Source: Citrus sinensis (lineage: Eukaryota > Streptophyta > Magnoliopsida > Sapindales > Rutaceae). Taken from it: DNA of 64,000 nucleotides. Shown in pieces: positions 33,051 through 46,182 of this stretch. A model generated the notes under the pieces. It saw nothing but the letters and a program-made list of their open reading frames with translations. It did not search any database and was not told the origin of the DNA. Location: the NCBI RefSeq assembly GCF_022201045.2, contig NC_068564.1, positions 30,161,001 to 30,225,000 on the forward strand. The letters run 5' to 3'. The position numbers were made by a program, and so were the translations under genes. Positions within the stretch are counted from its first letter, which is position 1; every line of letters starts with the position of its first letter.

Positions 33051-36000
33051 CTCTGATCTCTGTCACTCTCTCCGTCACAGATTCGTTATTTCAGTTTATT
33101 AAGTTGTCAGTTTCGATTTATTGCATCTGTTTATTTTTTTTGTATTCCAAAGTCTTATCTGGGAGGATGGATCTTATTACTGACATCCGTATGGAATCGG
33201 GTGGCCCGCAGACCCAGTCGACGTTTACGAGTTTTTTAACTTAACAACTGAAGGTAGTAACTTATTTTTTAGCTTTTTTTTTTTTTTTTACTATTTAAAT
33301 TTTTGGGAAATAATAATGAGGTGGAAGTACTATTGATGACAGTAAAGGCCGGGCTCAACCCTATAACTGAAATAAAAAGCTCGAGGCCTAAAAAGGTCCA
33401 GTCTTTTGAGATTCGATTCGGGTCAGGATCGGATTTAGAAAACACCTGAACGGCTGAACCTGATCAGTAACAAGTTTTACTATTACACTATTCTACTTGG
33501 CTTGAGAGCTAGCTCATTGAGTCTTGTCATGCAAAATTCTTGTGCTGAAATGAAATTCCAGATTAGCTGATATCAAAGGCTATCTAGTAGGCTAAGATTT
33601 TTTCTTTTATTTTGATAATTAAATAATTTAAATTAAAAAAATGAACTACAAATCAATGTTTCAAAATTCTTTTACTGTTGCAGTGATTATTATCAACCAC
33701 ATCAAAAGAAACATATAGGCATATGACATTCACATACTAAAAAAAGTAATGTAGAGCGTGTGAGACAGACATAAATTAAAATAAGTAAGAAAGCTTTTAA
33801 TATATATTTGATCATTTGTAAATCATGCGCAAGGGTCAAACTAAATGGAATATGTTTTCGCATTAATGCCTTTGACCCTTTCCATAAACATAAAACTTAC
33901 GAATAGGCTGAAGTTGAAACTAATTCAGAGAATGATGTTGCCAAATAAATAAAAGTGTTTTCTTTCTTTCTTTCCATAAATATCAAAGATTAGTTGGTTG
34001 GTTGGTTGATTTTGGTGGTTGGTGCGCTAGTGATGGCCTGGCTGTTGTGGTGTGAGTTGCTGCCGTCAGTGGCTATGCTCAATGAGGGTTGGTGCGGCTA
34101 GGTTTGTGGTGGCAACTTGGAGTTGGAGCAGCAGCTTGATGACTTCTCTATGTGTGAGATAGTGAGCCGTGTTTGGGTCTTTTTTTTGTGTTTTGAGAGA
34201 GTGAAATGTGTACGTGTGTAAGTGTGCTATGCGTGTGTGTTTTTTTTCAAGAGTTCGGATGAGGACAGATAAGGCCCAAACCATGAACCAAATTTGACGG
34301 GGCTTTAAATTTTAAACTTGAACTTGATTTTTGACTCTCAAATTTGAGTCAAAGTCCGAAAATTTTATATCGGATCAATTAGACCAAAATTGAGTCGCTT
34401 TTTTTTTTTTTTTGCAATTCATAGGTGGAACAAATATTATATCAAAATATTTTTGTACTAAAGAATAAAAAAATATTACATTTAACTGCTCTTTTGCTAG
34501 TTGACCTATAAATACTAATTTTGTCATATTTTATGCAAAAAAGACACATAAATTATAATAAAACTTAATAGTTTTCACCATTGTATCAAAAGTCCAAAAA
34601 ATCAATTAGAAGTTTGCATTTACACACAAAAAAAAGGAAATATCATCTAAGGTTTATTATAATATGTCACAATTATTTTTCATTCAATTAAAAACCAATT
34701 TAATTTTAATTATTAATCATCATAAAAATTAAAATACAAAGATAATTAGAAAACGATCATACATACATACATACATACATGCAATCATAAACATCTCAAA
34801 TATTAAATAATAAAGTTCATATTATTTATAGTTTTTTTAAACATACAAATTTATAGTTTTTTTAAACATACAAATTTATAGTTTTTTTAAAATTTTTATT
34901 GATAGTTAATAATTGAAATAATTTTTATTTAATCAAATGATAAATTATTTAGCATAATGATTAATATTTAATTAATAATTTATTTTTATATTTCTTTCCT
35001 TAAAGTAAGGGTAGAATTAATATTTTATATGTCAATTAATGATCAGCTAATGAAAAAGTAGTAAAATGTAAGATTTTGTAATTTTTTAGTGGCAAAATAT
35101 TAGGCTATATTACTTGTTTCACCTATTTATTATTTCACATAAACTTAAGTAGTAAAAGGAAAATATTCCTTATTTTTTAAAAATATTAATATTAATAAAA
35201 ATAAAACCCATTTCTAATGTTGTGGGTCAAGTATTACTTTAATACTTTTAGGGACGGTACTAAAGTAACACAATTAGAGAACCTACTTTCTAAAAGTTAA
35301 GAGGTGTAGGTTCTACTCCTACCACTAACAAAAAGTTGGTGGTAGAACGTTAGTTCTTCTCCTATTAATAGGTAGGGATAGATAGAAATTTTTTTTCTTT
35401 TTTTTTTTCTTTAACGAAGGAAAATGATATCATGTAAATTATATCAACAATTTTAATTATCAAATTCTTAACTCAATCTTATTGTCAATTTCATGATTTT
35501 TAATTCAAATAATCAATTTGAGGATTATTTTCAATATTATTGTTGAATTTTTATTTATTATTTTAAGTTTTGGGAGATTGATAGTTTCTTTACTAAAATC
35601 AATACATGCCACTTAACCTTCTATTATTTTCATAATATATAACAACCCCCCTGATACTAAAAATTTAAAGGAAAAGATGGATAAATGAATCATTTATTTG
35701 ATGTTTGATATTGGGAATATAAAATACATAGTTATTATAAGAAAAATATTTAAATAATAATAAAAGGACGAGACAAATATCTTATTATTATTGTTAAATT
35801 CAAGCTAAAACCTTATTTCTTTTTTTAGTATTTATTTTAATTTTAATTTATACAATTCATTTAATTTATAACAAGTATGACTAAAGTATATTTAAAAATA
35901 AAAATAACACTGTAAAACGAGGGATGCCAAAGGAATTATTGGGTATTATGAGAATAATAGAGAATAAGTGATATATATTAATTTTAATGAGAGATAAACT

Positions 36001-36766
36001 GACAATCTCTATTAGATTTTTAGGTAAGTTGGTAGATGGATTTAAAGCGTTTCTAAAGCAGAATAAATAAAGCCAACGATATTATTGCTGCAATTACAAA
36101 AACTAAACAAATTTAGAGATAAATGATATTATAAAGCAGGTTTGCGAATTGAGTTGGACTTATCCTTATTTTTAACGGGCTTAAGTCCAGCCTCGCTGAG
36201 AGCCCAAAAGACTTTCCCCAATAGAGTCAAACAGCTCGTTTACAATAGTGCAGTGGAAACCAAGAACCGACAATCCAGATAAAATAATATTAATCTATAG
36301 CCACAGGACGGCACGATAATGATACCGCTCAGCTAAAAATCCATTTTAAAATTGGATAAAGCCTATTTCTATGTCACGCGTCCCATTCTCATTCACAGCA
36401 GCTCAACTACCAACAAAGAGTGGACACGACAGCTCCCCTCGGATATATTAAAGAAGAAAAAAAATCAACTGTGGCTCTTAACAAGAGAGCACCATCGTAG
36501 GTTTGACTGCCACGTCAGGCGCCCACGCACCTGATCAGAGAACCAGAAATCACGTTTATTTCATGCTCGAATGATGGCGTTAAATATTTCAATTTCATGG
36601 TACCGTTTCTGCACGACTCCACGTCAACAACAACCACCACAAAAAGGCAAAATCAAAATTAAAACCAAAGCAAAGGCGAGGAAGCTGCGAGAGAAAATTA
36701 GAAAAATTGAAAAAAAATTAGGAGAAGAAGAGGAAGGAGCCTGGAAATTTCTCGAGTTTAATTCAA
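33051..36766. other. Intergenic region between the divergent FYVE and JAZ genes
   Basis: The first 150 bp are the FYVE 5' UTR and promoter; the last few hundred bp are the JAZ promoter and 5' UTR (TATATT near 36,443). Between them is AT-rich DNA with a 25-bp tandem repeat (34,826-34,890), a CATA microsatellite (34,761-34,780) and two GGGCT/CCGAA-rich stretches (33,340-33,470; 34,260-34,400) that may be ends of a non-autonomous DNA transposon. No gene seen. Confidence 0.55.
34826..34890. repeat. 25-bp tandem repeat, three copies
   Basis: The unit TTATAGTTTTTTTAAACATA followed by CAAAT repeats with the G of TATAG at 34,831, 34,856 and 34,881, exactly 25 bp apart; the third copy is partial. Confidence 0.9.
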
Positions 36767-38633
36767 ATGGAGGAATTTGGGACTGTTGATGAAGTGAAGC
36801 CGAAGGCTGAGGCCGGAATGGAAGTAGACGATAAGAAGAAGCATGAGGTTGCGCAAAACGACGCCGGATCTGCTGCAGGGCTTGATTTTTCGGGGAACGA
36901 GGTGTTTAACAACACCATCAGGTATGTGACCTTAGATCTGTGTGCATTTGTCATCTTGCTGTGGCTAAAAGGAGCTGAAAAAGGAGAAAAAAGTTGAATC
37001 GTAGCAGTGGTATAATTTTGACCATTATTGCAAAGATTCGTTGACTTATAAAATTGGAAATGTTGACTTATTTTATTTAGAGGATATTAGGAAATTTAGT
37101 TTTTGGGTGTTGTAAGGATTTATACGGTGATGGGGTAATAACTAAAGAAATAAATTGTTATTTCTATTGAAAGCTTTGAGTTATGGACTCTGTAATTAGC
37201 AGTTTACTGTTGAGTCTTATATCTTTTATGGAAGAATTAGGAGGAAAAATGTATATTTACCTATCAGCTTAAATTTTTGGGCTGAATGGTTTATGGAACA
37301 CTTTCTATATGAAAGGATTCGTGGCTGAAGTTCTAGCTGAGACCGAACAAGTAGTTATCGAGGGTAATGGTTCAAAAAAATTAGATAATAATGGTAATTT
37401 GGAAATAATGGGTAACTTCGGAGACAGCAAGACAGGACACATCATAACAATGTTGAAGTGTGATTATGAGTTTGGAAACACTAATGTTTGTGCACTCATC
37501 TTTGCCTTTCTCATTTACAACCATTGGAGAAAACAGATAGAAGATGCACAATTAGCTTTGTCTACCAACACACTTGTTTTGATGTGTATTTCAACTTCTC
37601 AGTTTTAGGCTTTGACAATTTTTTCATGTGTGTATATACGTATATATTGGTTTTATAAGGGCCACGGCAATCCCAACTTCTGGAGTGAATGCCACGGACC
37701 TTGCTCCAACTCAGCTTACGATCTTCTATGGTGGAAAAGTGTGTGTATTTGATGCAATTCCGGCAGACAAGGTTGGTATACTGAAAACCTCATTGACGGT
37801 GGTAGTCTTTTTCCAAAATGAGATTTTACTATAACTGCTTCCCATGATTTATATTTTAGGTTCGTGAAATTATGCTTATTGCTGCCTCTTCTGCCACTGT
37901 TACTAACACAAGTGACATGAAGACGGACAATACCAACTGTCCTGCCTCTTCACCAGTTCTAACAAGGTCTCCTTCACTGCAAAGCACTGCAAGTGCTTTG
38001 GCATCACCTCGGGCACAATCATATCCTGTTCAAAGGAATCTCCTCTGTAAATTGCAAGCTGGTAATTTTGTAGGCTTACAAATGTTAACTGAATGCGGAT
38101 AATATTGCATGATTTCAATTTCATGGAATCAATCATCTAATTTAGTCTTATGGTTGCTTTAACGAATCTTCCAAATCTTATTTGATACAGAACTACCAAT
38201 GGCAAGGAGGCATTCCCTTCAGCGATTTTTCGAGAAGCGACGTGACAGGTACCTGTTTCGCACTGTAATTACCCTCCCATTCAAATTCTTTGACCGAAAG
38301 AAGCCTCCTGTTGTTGTTATGTACAGGCCATTGCATTACAATAACTCTTACCCAAGAGAAGTGAAGTCATCTTGTTTGACTTGTTATCGGACACCCACAC
38401 ATCTATTAATCACCATTATGTTTGGTGTTGCATGTCTTATTATGTCATTCGTCTTAGTTTTACTGCCCTTTTTACCCTTTTGCAGGCTGGTGAGCAAGAA
38501 TCCATATCCTGTTCAATCAGAGGCAAAAGCTTCTGACACCAAAGCTCAGACTCCTGCAGAGGCAGGTTGCTTTGAGAAAACTTCCGTGCCTCAGGAAGAA
38601 TTGCAACCTAAGGCTGCAGCCAATGTTGCATAA
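36767..38633 (+). CDS. JAZ/TIFY jasmonate-signalling repressor
   Basis: Five exons: 36,767-36,921; 37,660-37,771; 37,860-38,061; 38,191-38,248; 38,486-38,633. Total 675 bp, 224 residues. The ZIM/TIFY domain is at about 67-100 (TQLTIFYGGKVCVFDAI, then VREIMLIAASSA), used for dimerising and binding the NINJA adaptor. The Jas motif at about 157-178 reads ELPMARRHSLQRFFEKRRDR then LVSKNPY, which fits SLX2FX2KRX2RX5PY. JAZ proteins repress MYC-type factors in the nucleus and are degraded through the COI1 receptor when jasmonoyl-isoleucine is present. The usual degron LPIAR(R/K) is LPMARR here. The last intron splits the Jas motif at its final Arg, as is conserved in the family; it is 237 bp and has no stop in frame. 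A 72-codon upstream frame (36,571) overlaps the start. Confidence 0.93.
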
Positions 38634-40120
38634 ATTATCTATCTTGCTTAGATGTTTGTAGTAAATAATCCAGAACTATCTACTTAGATAAACTAGACAT
38701 TGCTGTATTGTTTGTGTGAAAAACCCAAGCGCACAGGGTGTGATGATGTTTGAATTGCTTTTGGAATTTGTAGGAATGGCGTGTGTACAACTTCTCATTG
38801 TCAGGGACCAAAAGAAAAGAAAAATTTCTTGATGTAGGTGCTTTCGCCCTGTGATTGCATCTTTTAATTGGCAATAGAGAATTAGTTCACATTTTTGCTT
38901 CTCACATCCAAAGACAATTGAAATGTCTGTTCAAACTGTGCGTCTAATTGTTGTATTGATATCTTGTGTATCAGAACTGCCTAATAAATGACAAACCTAT
39001 TGTATCTTATTTGCTGTCTAAACTTATGGCTATGAAAAACATGTATGACGGCTGAATTAACTGTCTAATTGTTGTGTGTATTAATTTTCAGTGTGTTATG
39101 AGCTACATATTTGCTGCATTGCATTCTGTTATATTTTACAGTTTGGTTTGGCTATGGCTACTGATATGAAAACATCACCTTCATTTAGTAGTAGCAAGCT
39201 ATTTTCCCCAGGAGCCTAGGAAGAGGGAAGAGCACAAGTTGGTGGAATGAATGAGTTCCTTTAAAAGACCAAAAGGATTTCCCTCCCTAACCCACCATCG
39301 AGAAAACGGGAACGTGAAAAGTCAGAAACTCTCTCAAAAACTAGGAAATCCTATTAGAACTTTCAAGTTTGGTGGCTCAAGCTGGTGTAATAAGTTCCTT
39401 TAAAACACAATTGATAGAGATATCATATAAGCCAATTCTGCAAAAATATATAGTCATTTTTTTTGTGCGAGGATGTCATTGAAATATATATAAACACAGA
39501 TTTCAAGTGAAACAAAGAACTTTGTTCTAAAGAATTATTATTATTATTATTGCAATACATATGTGTGTATATATATGTGTGTGTGTGTCTATATTTATAT
39601 AACCTGATCAAGAATTCTATATTTTATTAAAGTCGAAAAGAATTATTATGTGATTTAATAATTTTCACAGTCATTATACTATTAACTCACGCAGTTTAAC
39701 AATTTTTTCGGACTTTAACAAATCTGGTAGGGAAGTCTCTCCATCTCATCATTTATTTCTGAAATTGGGCAGATTTTCCTCCAAAAAGAGGAAAAACAAA
39801 TTGGTCCACTTGCAGATGATCCACGCAAAATTCACCAACTTTCAAACCTTCTTTATTAAAGTGACGTTAGTTGTCGGCCAAGAAATTAGCGTAGAACCAA
39901 ACAAAGTTCGGGAACAAGACCTACAATGGCACGAGCACAATTTACATGCACGTGCTTTCCAACACTGTAAACTCCGGAAAGATGGTATACAAAATGTTCA
40001 CACACTCAACATCTATAGTCTCAAGGACTTTACATGCCAAAAACACTCATTGCAGTTACCACATAAACAGGAACGCTAAAACTTCATCTCTACCATCACT
40101 GTCTTAACATTATATGAATT
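38634..40120. other. Intergenic region between convergent JAZ and FAX1
   Basis: 3' UTRs of both genes and AT-rich spacer with a TG/TA microsatellite (about 39,557-39,600). No gene recognised. Confidence 0.6.
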
Positions 40121-42554
40121 TTAATGCAGACTGCGCATGATGCCATGTAGGTATCCCCCTGTCATCACAAGGGAAATGAGAGAGACCACACCGGCTGGAA
40201 ATACCTTCCCTGACTTCTTGAAACGAGAACCCATCACTCCCAAAAGAGCAGCAGATAAGCCTTGAGTTGAGAATAACAAAAACAGTAAGGTTAAGCTTGT
40301 AACAAGAAGACAAAGAAATTATACCCAAGGTGGGGTTGTGCATATAAATTGAAAAACATACAGCATATATGCTGTAAAAAACAAATAATATAAGGGAGAA
40401 AGCCTAGAACTTGAGCAATGAAAATAATTCGAAGAGTCCAGCATCAACAGCAAAATACAATTCTAAGACTGTCAATATGCTTGCTATATTCAAAGTTAAC
40501 CTTAATTTGACGTAATCAAAGTAGAAAATATCAGAGATTATAAGAAAAAGTAGAATGATCCACTTAGTAACGCATGAATCATTCACCATCAAATTCAGCC
40601 TATTGTTACTTGGCTCAAAATCCATAATGAATGATTATAACATTTATTTATTCATTTCTACGCACATAAAATTACCTTGTTAATTTATAGAACCGTAAAG
40701 GAGGAAAGAAATACATTTATATATTTATTTTACCCCAAAGTTTAAAAAAAGAAAAATCAAAATACCAAATATTTCACATTAGGTAAATACACAAACATTG
40801 GAATTCACAATTAAACTTGATATGGGTCTTACTGAACTCACAATGAATCAGACCCATCCATGGGTAACCAATGAACGTAAAGCCTTTTCAACTTTAGTTT
40901 GGTATGAGTAATATAAACTTTTTATGCCGCTGTGAAAACCAAGGAACTTTCTCAATGCCAGCCAAATTATCGAATATATAGAAAAACTATGGGATACAAA
41001 ATTCTGTATTCGCTAATTTCTTATCATGAGCTTAAACTACTACTATACCATCATAAAATGTAGAGCAACAATATCTTACCAAGCCCTATGGAAGATGCAA
41101 GAACTGGCTTTGTGGGAAGCTGAGTATAAACATAATAAAGCAGCGAGGCCGACACTCCTCCTGCTAACAGAGACTTCTGACTCCCACTTTTCAGATATCC
41201 CATAAGACCACCCACTGCCAACAATACTAATAATAATTAGATGGAATGCCCACTAGCAAAGAAGTTACACTTATAATCAAGGTCCAGACAAGTATACTAC
41301 AAAACGGTAAAATAGATTCAACCATACCAAAGAATTCACAAAAAAACTAAAGTTAAACATATCTTACCAATATGTTCAAGATCAATAGTTTACCACTACC
41401 AAAAAGCCTTGCATTTAGACAAAACGCATAAAAGACGGAAAAAAATTTACAGGCCTAACACTTTGTTTATCAGAAGAGAAGTAGAATCAACCGGAAATTG
41501 GGAGAAAAGAGAAAAAAAAATACGGGGGATGTTCATTTCTCTTTATCAAGTCAGGTTGAGATGATTATTAGAAATACAGTTGGAGAAAAGATGTATCAGC
41601 ATTCCAGACTCACAAAATTTAATCCTTCAACAAGTATGTATAAGTGATTGAAAAGAAAAAGGCCACTGAAGGCAAAGAAACACATTTTTCTCTTTGACTT
41701 AAACAGAAAAAAAAAACTTGGACTAACATACATATACCATTTCATGATAAAACAACAAAATAATAAAATAAACATAGGACGGTTTCTCTTTGCTGCTGGC
41801 GTTAAGCCATTTAGTGAAAGCAGACGAGGAAAAGTAACACAACCAAAGGATCAAATACTCACTCCCCTTTGCCTAAGCTCTTTTCAAGCATAGTGTTACA
41901 GTTCAGTAAGCTAAAGTGTATTTGGCTCAACTCAACTCAACTTAGGTGTAGCATCATAAAGTAAGGTCTATGCTAACCAAAGACTGTAGTATCAACACTT
42001 GGTGCTTTTATAAACAAAATCCAAATTCATTTAACTTTTGTTCACCATATTAGTCATTTAACAAACAGAAAAGATCCCATAAATAAACAAAACAAAATAA
42101 AATAAAATTTACCTCCAACAAGGGCAGCATAACCAAGAGTGAGTTTCTGAGACATAGACATCCCCATCTTATTCTTCTTCCCACTTTCGTCCGACGACTC
42201 CCCCTCACCTTCACCTTCACCTTCACCTCCGCCTCCGCCTCCACCGCCACCACCTCCGCCGCCGCTACCGCTACCGTCTCCGCCTCCGCCTCCGATATCA
42301 GGCTCGATCTCGATCCCTCCCTTTCTAGAGTCGACGGTGTCGGCGATCGCAGCTGACGATGTGGAGTCAGACGATACTACGCCAGCAAGCGTGCTGATCT
42401 TCTTAGAAGAAACCGCGAGAGTTGGGTAATCGAAGTTGCAAGAGAAGCGAGGTGCAGGTGTTCGAGTTGAGAGTGAGAGCTTGGAAATGGGACGAAGATG
42501 AAGAAGAAGCGAAGACTGTGACGATGCGCTACCTAACACTACTGCGTTTGCCAT
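40121..42554 (-). CDS. FAX1: FATTY ACID EXPORT 1, plastid inner envelope
   Basis: Three exons (minus): 42,554-42,113; 41,214-41,080; 40,260-40,121. 717 bp, 238 residues. The start MANAVVLGSASSQ was chosen because a Ser/Arg-rich plastid transit peptide follows; an in-frame ATG 90 nt upstream exists. Then come an acidic, very Gly-rich linker (about 85-128) and the Tmem14 domain (about 142-235) with four hydrophobic helices: LTLGYAALVGVGGLMGYL, SLLAGGVSASLLYYVYTQL, IGLGLSAALLGVMGSRF and VVSLISLVMTGGYLHGIM. FAX1 moves free fatty acids out of the plastid for lipid synthesis in the ER. Length and motif order match Arabidopsis FAX1 as I recall it. The acyl carrier protein gene nearby acts one step earlier in the same process; linkage is probably chance. 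Confidence 0.93.
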
Positions 42555-44967
42555 GTGTTCGTTTATTTGACTGCCTTTTTCGCTTATTTTTGTGCTCCTC
42601 CCTCCGTTTGTTTCGCCTTCACCGTTTCGTTTGTTTTCTTCCATTCGGTTTTTATCTCCGGCCCAGCTAGGTCTGCCTACTTTTGGGCTGCTCCATGTTC
42701 TTCACAAATTTGGCCCACAAAATGTCATGATTCTAAATACACCCGGACCCCGGGGTGTCTACAGTAGTGATACAACACTAAATATTCGTCTTCTTATCGT
42801 CACGCCGGGCCTCAAATGACGTATTTGCTTTTTTTTTTTTTTAAATGATGCCTGCTTCTTCAAGAAGAAACTTTATCACATCACATGTGATTGCTGCAGT
42901 AAACTAATAATAATAAACTACTTTTTAAACAAGCATTGTATAATCGTCCACTAAGAATATATTTTGGGAGTCTACAAGTGTTTAAATTCATTCAATGAAA
43001 AATATAGGGATTGTGCAGGATTTTTATCAAGTGTAATTTGAAATCTGCCTCTCTAAATATGAGATATATTGCAAACTAATTAAGATGTGGATCTATACTA
43101 AGAGGCTCCCATTTAAAGATTTTCTCTAAGTAACAATAAATTGTTTGCACTGTGTAAAATTTGAATTTGGGGCTTGTAACTACTGATATCACATTTATGA
43201 CGTGGTATGAAGGATTTGTAAGTAAATTTAAACTTATGACATGATAGAGTAATTTAGAGTAATTTTACAATAATATTTTAGACTCTTCCCTACCATATTA
43301 AGTTTTTAGCCGAGCTACTATCTAGGAGTTAAAATTTTAGGTCAAAATTGCTACTTCAATAATTATATGTTACACAATTGATAAACAACAATATATGGAA
43401 CATGATCCGCTTAAGATTTGAGTTCTACTGAGTTTTTAAAGATTTTCTGTCATGTATTTTTTTGTGGTAGTATATAAGTAAGATTTAACTTCTTTAACTT
43501 TTTTTATTTATTAACTACCAATCAGTAATTCAATTATTTTTTCAGGACTCCGCAATATATTTTAGAACAGAATCTCTAGAAGAAAATGGAATTGAAAAAC
43601 AAAGTGAGCCTCTAAAAAATTGTCTTGTGAAAGAACCACCAACATGCCCCAACAACTTCTAAATTTTTGACAATACTTTAATACAGTGTAGTTAAACTTT
43701 TCAAAGTCACACATGCGGATTTTGGGCTGAAAAGAACAACAGCAGGAACATGTAACCAATCGTAAACTTAAAAATTGAAAAAAAAAAATGGACGGTTGTT
43801 GTAATGGCATCGAGATCTCTGCTTTGGCGTTAGTATCAGAAAAAAATAAATATAAGCACCGCAATATCAAAATCATCAGAAAAAGAGATCGTAATTAACG
43901 GCTTTTCTGTCTTTATCTCACGAATCAGAAATCTCTCATTATTATTATTATTATTATTTTTAACCATTCGGATCAAGAATAAGTTCTCATGCATTGACTT
44001 ACAGACACACAACTCAAAGAAACACTGAAAAATAAACAGAGATTCCTCAACGAGGAGGCCGAACAAAACAAAAGAGAGAGAGAAAGAAACAGAGAAGCAT
44101 TTTGGCTTTAACTTTACAAAGGTCAGCATTCCAGCAGCAAACCCCCTTTGACAAACCAATAGCCTGCGATTTCTTTATCAGTTTATACGTGCGTTTTCTC
44201 TTTCTTTTATGATTAAAGTTGCTCTCCTGTGTCTGTGCCCTTATAGCCTTTGTTTGTTTAGATACCCCAACCCCCACTTAGAATCCAATGCCACTATCAC
44301 CCTTTGCTATATTTATGATAATGACCCGATATTAAAGTCCATTTATAGAATCAGCTCAACCTGGAGCCAGGATACGGGTCTGCTACTTGCCCCCTGCTTG
44401 CGAGTCTTATTGTCTTGTCTCGAATGTTTCTTCTATTTCATATTTTTCGTTTTTTTTAGGGTTCTACCGAGGTTAAGTAACTTTTGTAAATTAGCTAAAA
44501 TGTTGGGGACTTTATAAAAATTTCCTTTCACCCACTTTGGCCCATTTCGGTTATACACTCTAATTCTCCTTATACTTTAAAGAGTCAAAACAAAACAACA
44601 ACAAAGAAATGGTAGCGTAGATCGAGTAGTGCGTATCGACTATCCACTATCCACCACTCGTGTGCTTTAGTTGTAGTGTCAACGCCTTGCTAAAAAGAAA
44701 AGCGGATACCTACGAAGCTTCCTACTCCCGTTCCTCGCTTCACTTTGCTCCCTATAGCTTTGCTCTTTTTTATCTTTATTTTGTCTCTCTTTAAAGCCAC
44801 CCTCCATACGAGCTGAGCTACTCACTCTTCACAGTGTTCAGTGTCTTTGTCTTTGGAAGCTCGAAGTACATTTTTCTTTCCTTTATCATCCCCATCCTCT
44901 TCTCTTCTGTCTTTATCTTGTTCTCCAGATATCTGTCTATTGTTTATCCGAATTTTCTAATCAATCA
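42555..44967. other. Divergent intergenic region between FAX1 and the F-box gene
   Basis: FAX1 promoter and 5' UTR on the left; on the right a pyrimidine-rich F-box 5' region (about 44,760-44,960). Minus-strand frames at 43,560-44,280 have hydrophobic, low-complexity products without recognisable domains and are not called as genes. Confidence 0.55.
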
Positions 44968-46182
44968 ATGGAGCTTGCTGATTGCTCATCATCATCTAGG
45001 AAGAGGAAGTCATCGTCACTGAGTTTCTCAATGGAAGAGCTCAATCAGGACCTTCTTGAAAGGGTCTTGTCTTGGCTACCCACATCAACATTTTTCCGGC
45101 TCAGTTCAGTTTGCAAGAGATGGAAATCGGTTGCTGATTCTCCCAGTTTCAAGCTTGCGTGCTCTCAGATTCCTTCCCGGGACCCCTGGTTTCTGATGGT
45201 CGATCACCAACTCAACCACTCGATTGTTTTTGATTCCGCTGAAAAAACCTGGAAAGAACTCAATTTTCCCAACTCCAGTCCTGACTCCATTCCTGTTGCG
45301 GCATCTGGTGGTTTAGTCTGTTTCCGGACGGCCTCGGGAAAGTTCATTGTTTCTAATCCAGTGACAGGTTCTTCTCGCGAGCTCCCGCCTTTGGATGCTG
45401 ACACTGAGAATCAATCTCTACATGCCATTGTCATGACTACGTCCTCCAAACACCCCAGCAATTACAAGCTTGTGTTGGTGTATGGTGAGCTTCCGAAACT
45501 CTCATTCAAAGTCTACAGCTCATGTCTCAATTGCTGGGAAGAAGAGACTTTGTTGTTGAGTAGAAAGAGTGAGCAAGCTCTTGAAGTTGACTCAATTGAT
45601 CACCATGATGATGAAGATGCTGTTTACTTTCTTAGTAAAGCTGGTAATGTAGTGGCAACTAACATGCAGAGGAGCCCCTCCAAGCAATACTCATCGGTCA
45701 TCACTAGTAAAGATGGTGAGGAAATTGTTTATTTTCTCAACTCATGTGGGACGATTGTAGCTTGCAATCTGACCCAGAAGAGCTTCACCGAGTATCCAAG
45801 GCTTTTGCCAGTATTTTCTGAGTACTCAATCGATGTAGTGGAGTGCAGAGGAGAGTTGCTAGTTGTTGTGTTATCGGAGTTCCTCGAAAGTGCCAGCCTT
45901 AGAGTGTGGAGATTTGACCAGGATAATGGGTTTTGGCATCAGATTGCAGCAATGCCTCCGGCAATGTCGCATGAATTTTATGGCAAGAAGGTGGATATAA
46001 ACTGTGTTGCTGCCGGTCACCAGATATTTATTTGCTTCAACTCCGCTGAGCTTTTTAGTTATGTTTTGTGTGATCTGGTGACCAATGAATGGGTTGAATT
46101 GCCTAAATGTTCAATGAATGGTGAAGCTGTAGTTTTCATGTCTGCATTTTCCTTTGAACCAAGGATTGAGGCCTCTGTTTAA
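44968..46182 (+). CDS. F-box protein with kelch/beta-propeller-like C-terminus
   Basis: Single exon, 404 residues. After a Ser/Lys-rich start (SSSSRKRKSSS) the F-box spans about 22-66 (LNQDLLERVLSWLP, then FRLSSVCKRWKSV). The F-box binds the SKP1 adaptor of an SCF ubiquitin ligase. The rest has repeated short beta-strand blocks with aromatic and Gly residues (WFLMVD, ASGGLVCF, FIVSNPVTG, WRFDQDNGFW) typical of F-box/kelch proteins of the At5g15710 and HAWAIIAN SKIRT type, though no canonical kelch double-Gly repeat is clear. An internal near-repeat is visible: DEDAVYFLSKAGNVVATN and GEEIVYFLNSCGTIVACN. Substrate unknown. The start is well placed and the upstream region has TTTAAAG near 44,790. 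Confidence 0.9.
   Translation: MELADCSSSSRKRKSSSLSFSMEELNQDLLERVLSWLPTSTFFRLSSVCKRWKSVADSPSFKLACSQIPSRDPWFLMVDHQLNHSIVFDSAEKTWKELNFPNSSPDSIPVAASGGLVCFRTASGKFIVSNPVTGSSRELPPLDADTENQSLHAIVMTTSSKHPSNYKLVLVYGELPKLSFKVYSSCLNCWEEETLLLSRKSEQALEVDSIDHHDDEDAVYFLSKAGNVVATNMQRSPSKQYSSVITSKDGEEIVYFLNSCGTIVACNLTQKSFTEYPRLLPVFSEYSIDVVECRGELLVVVLSEFLESASLRVWRFDQDNGFWHQIAAMPPAMSHEFYGKKVDINCVAAGHQIFICFNSAELFSYVLCDLVTNEWVELPKCSMNGEAVVFMSAFSFEPRIEASV

Noticed and set aside
43562..44277. Minus-strand frames of 76-107 codons
   Set aside because: Overlapping hydrophobic or basic low-complexity products without domains or consistent splice sites.
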